Made by a program: the position numbers and the translations under genes
The notes under the pieces: model-generated
The model's input: the letters and a program-made list of their open reading frames with translations, nothing else
What the model was told of the DNA's origin: nothing
Databases searched by the model: none
Part shown: in pieces, positions 54,881 to 61,463 of the stretch
How the letters are laid out: each line of letters starts with the position of its first letter
Numbering within the stretch: the stretch's first letter is position 1
Source: Flavobacterium sp. SUN052
GTDB taxonomy: Bacteria > Bacteroidota > Bacteroidia > Flavobacteriales > Flavobacteriaceae
Assembly: GCF_028867935.1 (NCBI RefSeq)
Contig: NZ_JAPQNS010000001.1
Span: 1,240,001 to 1,304,000 of the forward strand
Reading direction: 5' to 3'
Length of the DNA stretch: 64,000 nt

Positions 54881-54921
54881 GCTCCCCTCTCCTTTTGAAG
54901 GAGAGGGGCCGGGGGTGAGGT
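54881..54921. repeat. CCCCTCTCC hairpin repeat, right half-element
   Basis: CCCCTCTCCTTTTGAAGGAG then AGGGGCCGGGGGTGAGG: the core hairpin with the right outer flank only. It ends at the TolC-like gene's stop codon. With the half-element at 54771 it forms a compound element inside the export operon, which may set the ratio of channel to ATPase. Confidence 0.7.
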
Positions 54922-56450
54922 TAGTTTAGTTTCTGGTTTGTTTCAAAATCGTATAGAGTTAGCAACCGCAGCGAATAGTACGCCTGCCAATAGTCGCGGA
55001 GAGCCAGGATGGCGTCGCGCCGGGCGCGGTCTTTATCCTGAATGGCGATACCTAAATCGGTAACTGTCAGATTGCTGAGCTTGAATCGGTCTTGTGCAAT
55101 CTGGTAGCGTTCCTGGGCAATGCCGTCGGCTTCGGCCGTTAGTTTCACTTGTTGCCGAAGCATATCTAACAGGGTCACCTGTGTATAAATCTGTTGCTCG
55201 AATGTCCGTTTTGACTGCTCCACAGACTGCACTGCAAGTTGCTGATTAGCGCGGGCCGTTTCGGTGCGGGCCTGTGCCCGGCCCCATGTCATGATGGGGA
55301 CCACAAACTGAATGGCCACAAATTGCCGGTCCTGCGGTCGAACGTACACATCGGCGGGTCGACTACCCCGGTTAGTCAAGCCAAAATCAGCGTTGAGTGT
55401 GGCATTAAGTCCGTTTTCTTTTTTTGCCCGTTCCACTTCCCGGTCAGCTTCGAGTCGTTTCCGTTGAAACCCAATGGCATCGGACCGGTTGGCAAAGGCC
55501 TCCGCAATCGCCTGTTGAATATCCACCGAAAAAAGACGTACCTGATCGGGAATGGCTAATTCGAACGGCCGAAGCTGGCCATTTGTCGCCTGAATATTGA
55601 CGAAGGACCGTAACTTAAGCGAGGCCACTTCTGCATTTTGCCGGGCCGAGGCCAAATCTTTCCGGGCGTTCAAAACGCTCAATTGCAATTGGAGCAAGTC
55701 GTTGCGAGAGAGTTTACCGAGTTCCAGCTTGTGCTGGGCAATGGTGAAGAGCGTATCGTTGTTAGCCCGGTTGGTTTCAGCAATCTGCAAATTCACCTGT
55801 GCTACTAACAGGTCGAAATACAGCCCTGTAGCGTCGAGGGCTACCTGTTCCATGCTTTCTACATATTGCTGGTTGCTCTCTGCATACCGCAGCGGCTCAA
55901 TTCGGCGGTCCCACTTCATGGCATTGAACCGAAACAGAGGTTGACTCAGGCCAAAGGCAAATGGAATGCCGTTGTACAGGGTTTTATGATTCAAAAAATC
56001 ATCAAACCGCTGGAGTTGCTGCTGCACATAAATAGACCCTCCCGTCATTGGTATGTTCTGACTCAGCGACAGGTTCAACAGCGAATTATTATTAGAAACG
56101 GGTTGGAAAGCGATGGTGCCATCGGGTTGCTGCACTTGGATAAACGAACGGGTGAAACCCGGCAGTGAACCGTCCAGACTCAGTTGTGGCTTATAATCGG
56201 CCAGAAAAGCGCGGTATTTCCAGTAATTTGTCTTCTGCAACGTAGCTGCCTGCTTGCCCGCAATAGACTGCTCACGAGCCAGTTGTACAACTTCGTCCAG
56301 CGTAAGTTTAAGTGCAGTCTGAGGGGTCGGCTGGGCATTAGAGGGTAGAGAGGCAAACAGACACAACAAACTACCCAATACAAAGATGATGGTTGTGGAA
56401 TGTATCTTGCCAAGCAACAGCAATAAGAACTCACTCTTTCGCTCTTTCAT
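54921..56450 (-). CDS. TolC-family outer-membrane efflux channel
   Basis: A 509-residue outer-membrane protein with a signal peptide (cleavage near SNAQ) and two repeats of long coiled-coil helices and paired strands typical of TolC. Examples are helix segments around LSRNDLLQLQLSVLNARKDL and LSNLTVTDLGIAIQDKDRAR. It provides the exit duct for the ABC exporter. It starts four bases after the adaptor stop. Confidence 0.9.
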   Translation of the reverse strand: MKERKSEFLLLLLGKIHSTTIIFVLGSLLCLFASLPSNAQPTPQTALKLTLDEVVQLAREQSIAGKQAATLQKTNYWKYRAFLADYKPQLSLDGSLPGFTRSFIQVQQPDGTIAFQPVSNNNSLLNLSLSQNIPMTGGSIYVQQQLQRFDDFLNHKTLYNGIPFAFGLSQPLFRFNAMKWDRRIEPLRYAESNQQYVESMEQVALDATGLYFDLLVAQVNLQIAETNRANNDTLFTIAQHKLELGKLSRNDLLQLQLSVLNARKDLASARQNAEVASLKLRSFVNIQATNGQLRPFELAIPDQVRLFSVDIQQAIAEAFANRSDAIGFQRKRLEADREVERAKKENGLNATLNADFGLTNRGSRPADVYVRPQDRQFVAIQFVVPIMTWGRAQARTETARANQQLAVQSVEQSKRTFEQQIYTQVTLLDMLRQQVKLTAEADGIAQERYQIAQDRFKLSNLTVTDLGIAIQDKDRARRDAILALRDYWQAYYSLRLLTLYDFETNQKLN

Positions 56451-56454
56451 CCGT

Positions 56455-57708
56455 TCACTCTTTAGTAATGGTGAGTTGTTCGAGGTGCTCGTATTCGCTG
56501 AGGTCAGTGGTAATCACTTTTTCGCCGGGTTGCAGACCACTTTTGATTTCGACCCAATCAAAGTTGGTCAGACCAAGTGAGATTTCGCGCCGTCGGGCTG
56601 CGTTATCACCCTCTACCACATATACGTACTGTTTTCGCTTTCCCTTAAAAGCCGGGCCGTTGGCCACGCGGATAGCCTTTGCGCTACGATTAGTCACCAC
56701 AAAAAGCTCTACTTTCTGATTGGGTCGAAGGGCCGCATTATGATTATCGTCCAGTGAGACCGCGAATTTGATCGTGTTATTCTGGACCGATGGTTTCACC
56801 TGCGTTACCAAACCCCGAAGATCAGTTTCGTTGATACGGATAATTACCGGCAAGCCCGCCCGGAGTTGGTCGGCGTATGTATCAGAACAGGAACCCTCGA
56901 CCCGAAAACTGCCCAAATCAGCTACTTTGGCGAGCATTTCTCCCTCGTTTACGGCCGAGCCGATATTTTCATTGACCCAGGTCAGCACACCCGCCCGGTC
57001 AGCCAGAATGTCGGCCTGACGGAGTTTTTGAGCCAGCACTTTTAAGTTGGTACCTTCGATTCGGGCCTGTAGCTGGGTTTCTTTCAAACTAGCCCCCATC
57101 GACTGGCGATTATAAGTCAAATCGTTCTCCAACTGCTTCTTTTCCAGCTGAGCTATACGGAGCGCGTTTTCGGCGCGGGTAACGTCTTCAGGAGTTTGGC
57201 CGCCCACTTTCAGCAGTCGGCGGGCGTCTTCTACTTCGGCTTTTAGTTTGTTGATGTTGAGCAGCTTGATCTGATCGTTGATGTCGGCATCGTACAGGTT
57301 TTTGTCCAGCTTCATTCGGAGCTGTTCGATACTGTTCTGTTTCAGGGCCAACTGATCCTGAAGTTTTTCGTATTCAATCTGCGTCAGCGATTTGTCTAAT
57401 TCGATGATCGCCTGGCCGGGCTTGACGTTGGCCCCGGGCGTGAGCAAGATACGCCGTATGCTGGCCCTAATTGGGCTCGTCATGATCTGTTCGTAAGCCG
57501 GAATCACTTCGCCCGTTGCGCTGAGCGTATTTTCAACTGGGCCAGTCTGGACTACAGAAGTGCGAATTTTGGCGGCTTCTATCGATGTTTTCAGTAACGA
57601 GCGCATACCCAGCACCACGCCAACCAGTGCAACTAGGGCAACAACGCCAATTAACCAGGGTTTTCGACGGGAGCGGGTGAGGAGTTCAGGGGCTAATTCG
57701 CGGTCCAT
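56455..57708 (-). CDS. Membrane fusion protein (HlyD/MacA-type adaptor)
   Basis: A 417-residue periplasmic adaptor with a cytoplasmic N-terminus, one helix (about 18-36), a barrel-lipoyl half (GEVIPAYEQIMTSPI, then PGANVKPGQAIIELD), a long coiled-coil hairpin (about 95-210), and the second lipoyl and beta-barrel parts. It links permeases to the TolC channel. I chose ATG at 57708 because earlier in-frame codons cross a promoter and hairpin. It is the first gene of the export operon. Confidence 0.9.
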   Translation of the reverse strand: MDRELAPELLTRSRRKPWLIGVVALVALVGVVLGMRSLLKTSIEAAKIRTSVVQTGPVENTLSATGEVIPAYEQIMTSPIRASIRRILLTPGANVKPGQAIIELDKSLTQIEYEKLQDQLALKQNSIEQLRMKLDKNLYDADINDQIKLLNINKLKAEVEDARRLLKVGGQTPEDVTRAENALRIAQLEKKQLENDLTYNRQSMGASLKETQLQARIEGTNLKVLAQKLRQADILADRAGVLTWVNENIGSAVNEGEMLAKVADLGSFRVEGSCSDTYADQLRAGLPVIIRINETDLRGLVTQVKPSVQNNTIKFAVSLDDNHNAALRPNQKVELFVVTNRSAKAIRVANGPAFKGKRKQYVYVVEGDNAARRREISLGLTNFDWVEIKSGLQPGEKVITTDLSEYEHLEQLTITKE

Positions 57709-57734
57709 TGAGAAACGTGTTTGCCTAATGGATA

Positions 57735-57750
57735 TGCCAATGGTGTGCCA
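57735..57750 (-). promoter_or_regulatory. Sigma-54-type (-24/-12) promoter of the export operon
   Basis: On the minus strand TGGCAC-ACCAT-TGGCA matches TGGCAC-N5-TTGCA at every position but one, with the essential GG and GC exactly 10 bases apart. It would start transcription about 15 bases before the adaptor ATG. A sigma-54-dependent regulator gene is in the same locus. Confidence 0.7.
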
Positions 57751-57793
57751 GAGCGTAAACTGTTGATCAGAAGTGAAGTAGTCTCCGGGAAAA

Positions 57794-57848
57794 CATAAAA
57801 CCCTGTGCGAAATCGCACACATGGCGCGATTTCGCACAGGGTTTTATG
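57794..57848. promoter_or_regulatory. Perfect 23-bp inverted repeat holding two palindromes, possible enhancer
   Basis: Positions 57794-57816 and 57826-57848 are exact reverse complements around a 9-base loop. Inside lie TGTGCGA-AA-TCGCACA (57804-57819) and the imperfect GCGCGA-TT-TCGCAC (57824-57837). They are 50-100 bases upstream of the -24 box, where enhancers of NtrC-type regulators usually sit. The same hairpin could instead, or also, terminate the upstream DUF2911 gene (it ends in GGGTTTTATG on the plus strand and GGGTTTTATG on the minus). Confidence 0.6.
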
Positions 57849-57858
57849 GCGCTGGTAA

Positions 57859-58962
57859 TTAATTGACGGCTTGACCAGCCATTAGCTTATCAATGAGTTG
57901 AGACACCGACTGTTTGTTTACGCTGTCTGGGGCTTGCGGGAGTGCCGCTTTGGCATATTTGAGCGCCTGTTTGGTATCACCCGTGGCCGCGTAACCCCGA
58001 GCGAGGCCAACATTGGTTGTAAAGACATTGGGGTTACGCTGGGCGTTTTTCTGGAAAACGGTTAAGGCTTCAAATGTTCGCTTTTGTTCCAATAGTTGAC
58101 GCCCATATCGATGTAGTTCCATCATTGATCCAATGGGTAAGGCTTCGCGCATCAGCGAATCGGCTTCAGCATTTCGGCCCAAGCGAGTCAACACCTGTGC
58201 TTTGGTCGAGAGGGTTAGAAAATTACGCTGCCCCATATAGGGCATGATGATGGCCTGATCAGCCCAGCCCAATATCTCCTCATCGACGATGTTGTTGGCC
58301 AGCGCATAATTGACCCCCTGCACCCAGTTCTGATGAAGCTCACTCATTCCCGAATACAACTCTCGCCGAATCGAACCCATCACTGTCTCTTTCAGGTTTA
58401 CGCTCAGCCTAACGGGAATCTGCCAGTTTTCCCACCGCAGCGACAACGTGGTAATGCTATCGTTGAGGTTGTCGAACGAATACGTCAGCCGTTCGGTGAG
58501 GGGCTGGTTTTTGACCGGTCGAACGGTGACGCGAAGGGCATCTGCCTTGGGATCATAAAAATAACTGCCCCAGGCCGTGTTGTTTTTTGAAAATATAACG
58601 GACACCGAGTCCGCATAAACGGCCATAAACAAACCTTATTGGCCAGCAGGAAGTGTTTTGCCTTCTACGTTGAGGTTTGTAGAGGTCGTGAAAACTGTGT
58701 TTTCGTTCGCGCCAGCCCGCCAGGGAGCTGCTTTGCTGATGCCGTAGTCAAGTTCTTTGAAACCGTAGTGCACCAGTTGCCCCCAGATTTTACCCGCTCG
58801 CCCATTCACGGCCGGTCTGCCATAAACAATAGAAACATCGGTCAGGCCGATCCGTTCGCCGACAGTGGCTTTGGGGCTGCCGCCCGTGGTTGGCAAGGTG
58901 AGCGATTGCGCTTGTGCAAACGTGGTACACAGGAGCAGAGCGCCGAATAGAATGTGTTTCAT
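57859..58962 (-). pseudogene. DUF2911-TPR protein with an in-frame TAA
   Basis: The first part (58962 to 58636) has a signal peptide ending AQAQ and the DUF2911 start (VSIVYGRPAVNGRAGKIWG), then EGKTLPAGQ-TAA at 58636-58638. The same frame continues with GLFMAVYADSVSVIFSKN, exactly where the family has LPAGxYGLF, and goes on through the rest of DUF2911 and a TPR region (about residues 215-360) to 57859. A Tyr codon turned to TAA explains it. The second part has only a TTG or an internal ATG as start and lacks a signal peptide, so it is unlikely to be exported by itself. The state is a pseudogene, stop readthrough or sequence error. Confidence 0.8.
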
Positions 58963-59116
58963 GGTTTAGTAGTACGTAGTAGTGAATAAGATGTTGGAAA
59001 ATTAAAGTTGACTTACGGAATGTATTGCGTTGTTTTTGCGGTAAACTATAGGCCAACGTTCTTTTAGTGGTAGTTTTTATCCTAAAAATACGTGCATTTC
59101 GCCCGTAAAAAGTAAT

Positions 59117-60091
59117 ATGGATCAGTTGAAATGGGGCATTATTGGTTGCGGAGACGTGACGGAAGTAAAAAGCGGCCCGGCGTTTACTAAAGTGCCCAAC
59201 TCAACGCTGGTTGCCGTGATGCGACGCGATGCCCAAAAAGCGGCCGATTATGCCCAGCGGCATCAGGTGCCTGCCTGGTACTCCGATGCCGATGCGCTGA
59301 TTAATGACCCCAATGTGAACGCTATTTATGTGGCTACCCCGCCCGACAGCCATGCCGACTACGCCATCAGGGCTATGCGAGCGGGAAAACCCGTGTATGT
59401 TGAAAAGCCGATGGCGCTGAATGCCGCTGAGTGTGAGGCTATGAATCAGGTTAGCCGGGAAACGGGCGTACCGCTTTTTGTGGCCTTTTATCGCCGGGCG
59501 CTTCCATATTTTGTAAAAGTCAAAGAACTCGTCGATAAGGGAGTCATCGGCGCTATTCGTCATGTGAATCTTCAACTAAACTGGCCCCCTGCCGAACGCG
59601 ATATGGGCGATCAGGCCAACTGGCGGGTTTCTCCAGCCATATCGGGGGGCGGGCTTTTCCATGACCTCGCTTCTCACCAGTTCGATTTTCTGGAATACCT
59701 GCTGGGGCCCATCAAATCGGCCAGCGGAATCGCCCGAAATCAGGCTGGCTTATACCAGGCCGATGATCTGGTAGTGGCCACATTTGAATTTGAATCGGGT
59801 GTGTTAGGTACCGGGAGTTGGTGTTTTACCGTGAACAAGGAGCAACGCACTGAACAAACTCAACTGATCGGGAGCAAAGGCAAAATCACGTTTTCGTTCT
59901 TCGAGAATTTTGTCATCACGGTCGATACAGAAACAGGCTCAGAAACCATCACTGTCCCCTTCCCCGACCACGTGCAACAGCCGTTGATTGAGTTGATTGT
60001 AGAGGAACTTTGTGGGGGAGCCAAAAGCCCCAGCACCGGCGAAACAGGAGCCAAAACGAATCAGATTTTGGATTGGATAACAGCGTCTTAG
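59117..60091 (+). CDS. Gfo/Idh/MocA family oxidoreductase (cytosolic)
   Basis: A 324-residue NAD(P)-dependent oxidoreductase with Rossmann motif GIIGCGDVTE (about 7-16), the family Lys motif VEKPMALN and the C-terminal substrate domain with ISGGGLFHDLASHQFDFLEYLLG, whose His may be catalytic. Unlike the homologue at 49017 it has no export signal. Substrates of the family are sugars, inositols and related polyols. It is divergent from the DUF2911 gene and converges on the VOC gene 12 bases away. Confidence 0.9.
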   Translation: MDQLKWGIIGCGDVTEVKSGPAFTKVPNSTLVAVMRRDAQKAADYAQRHQVPAWYSDADALINDPNVNAIYVATPPDSHADYAIRAMRAGKPVYVEKPMALNAAECEAMNQVSRETGVPLFVAFYRRALPYFVKVKELVDKGVIGAIRHVNLQLNWPPAERDMGDQANWRVSPAISGGGLFHDLASHQFDFLEYLLGPIKSASGIARNQAGLYQADDLVVATFEFESGVLGTGSWCFTVNKEQRTEQTQLIGSKGKITFSFFENFVITVDTETGSETITVPFPDHVQQPLIELIVEELCGGAKSPSTGETGAKTNQILDWITAS

Positions 60092-60103
60092 CCTCTTTTA
60101 AGA

Positions 60104-60496
60104 CTAAGCCGTAATCTCGATCCGGTTTGATTCGGGGTCCAGCACCACGCTTTCGTAGTAGCCGTCGCCGGTTCGGCGGGGCTCGCCAACGATAGAGAAC
60201 CCATTAGTGCGGAGCCGTTCGGTGAGGGCGTCAACGGCGGCTTCGCTATCGACGGATATAGCAAAGTGAATCAGGCCGGAAAACTGTGCAAACGCATCGT
60301 TGAGTGAGTCGGGAATGCCGGGCATCTGCATGAGTTCCAGGCGCGGCCCGCCGTCGGGGAAACTCAGAAAATACGATGAAAATCCCTTACTGACGTTCGT
60401 GTATTTGTCGTTGGCCGTAGCGGCAAAGTAGGTTTCGTAAAAGGCCCGCATCCGCTCCAGATCGCGTACCCACAGGGCGAGGTGTTCAATGTGCAT
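60104..60496 (-). CDS. VOC (glyoxalase/bleomycin-resistance fold) protein
   Basis: A 130-residue protein with two beta-alpha-beta-beta-beta modules: IEHLALWVRDLERMRAFYETYF at the start and LIHFAISVDSEAAVDALTERLR in the middle. It ends with YYESVVLDPESNRIEITA. Likely metal ligands are His5, His near residue 77 and Glu near 128. Members are glyoxalases, dioxygenases or binding proteins, and the substrate is unknown. Its ATG shares one base with the stop of the upstream secreted-protein gene (TAATG), so the two are co-translated. Confidence 0.85.
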   Translation of the reverse strand: MHIEHLALWVRDLERMRAFYETYFAATANDKYTNVSKGFSSYFLSFPDGGPRLELMQMPGIPDSLNDAFAQFSGLIHFAISVDSEAAVDALTERLRTNGFSIVGEPRRTGDGYYESVVLDPESNRIEITA

Positions 60497-61227
60497 TACA
60501 ACGAATTATAATACGTAAAGACCTCCGCCAAACCGTTCTCCTTTTTCAGATCTGGCTTTTTATCTTTCAAAAAAGCTTCGATGGCGGGCTGTTGATCAGC
60601 CATCAGTTCGAGGAGCGTTTTTTTGGACGGCGAGAATTTGAGGGCCTGTCTGTTTTTAACAACAAACCACTCGCGTTTTTTGACCAACTCATCGTCTTTT
60701 GTCCCAACATTCAGTGCCGGATTATAGTTGGCACGTTTAACCGTTATGCTGTGCCGTTGCAGTAAGCTTAGTTTGCCCGCCGTTATGTATTCGAAAAAAC
60801 CGACAAGCCCGTCGGCTTCACCCCGGAACTCGCGTACGTTTATAAACTGACTCGATCCACCGAGTCGGTTATTTATCACAAAATACCGCACAGTGGGGGC
60901 TTTGGCCGCCCGAATATCATTGGCACCGGCTCGTACCTCTACCTCCTGGTTAATCAGATCGTAGCGAATGGGCACCCCGCCGAGTGAATCGGCCGCGCCA
61001 ATACGGCCGTAAAACCGAACATTTCCGGCCTGAAACGTTGTGTCGTAATAATTGTCGCCAATTAACTTACCGGCTTCGCCCGCCACCCCAAACAAAACGC
61101 CTGTTTGTGGGATAATCAGTCCGCTGAAATTAATGCGGTCACGGGTCGTGTAGGTCATGCCCCCGCTTTGAGCAAGCAGTTGACTACCAAAAAGAAGTAA
61201 AAAAGAGAGTGTAAATAAAGAGCGCAT
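60496..61227 (-). CDS. Secreted protein of unknown function
   Basis: A 243-residue exported protein with a clear signal peptide (MRSLFTLSFLLLFGSQLLAQ). I chose the Met at 61227 because the upstream one adds 13 residues before the signal. The mature part is rich in beta-type sequence, contains several Gly-Gly and Asn turns, and ends with a Lys-rich helical segment (ALKFSPSKKTLLELMADQQP). I recognise no named family. The stop overlaps the VOC start (TAATG). Confidence 0.6.
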   Translation of the reverse strand: MRSLFTLSFLLLFGSQLLAQSGGMTYTTRDRINFSGLIIPQTGVLFGVAGEAGKLIGDNYYDTTFQAGNVRFYGRIGAADSLGGVPIRYDLINQEVEVRAGANDIRAAKAPTVRYFVINNRLGGSSQFINVREFRGEADGLVGFFEYITAGKLSLLQRHSITVKRANYNPALNVGTKDDELVKKREWFVVKNRQALKFSPSKKTLLELMADQQPAIEAFLKDKKPDLKKENGLAEVFTYYNSL

Positions 61228-61372
61228 CAAGTGTTGGCTTTGGCTGGCAATACGAAGTGATGGCACAGATTAAGAAAGATTTCTCACTTAAAAAAATTTG
61301 GGTAAATGAGCGGTATCCATTTAATCCGGCTGTCATCCAATTCCAAAACGGCTTATTCCTATAAATTCGTAT

Positions 61373-61393
61373 TTGCCAAATTTTATTTGGCAA
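61373..61393. promoter_or_regulatory. Inverted repeat before the amidohydrolase promoter box
   Basis: TTGCCAAA and TTTGGCAA pair around five bases. A TACTTTTG box (TAnnTTTG) follows at 61422-61429, 35 bases before the amidohydrolase ATG, with no clear -33. The repeat may be an operator. Confidence 0.35.
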
Positions 61394-61463
61394 CCGATAC
61401 CTATGACTCATCATGGTTTTGTACTTTTGAAGCTTCGCATTATTTCACTTCTGACAATTTATT

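Noticed and set aside
57794..57848. The 23-bp inverted repeat as only a transcription terminator
   Set aside because: It may terminate the upstream gene, but the embedded palindromes and spacing to the -24/-12 promoter fit an enhancer better; I kept both possibilities and do not call it a terminator alone.
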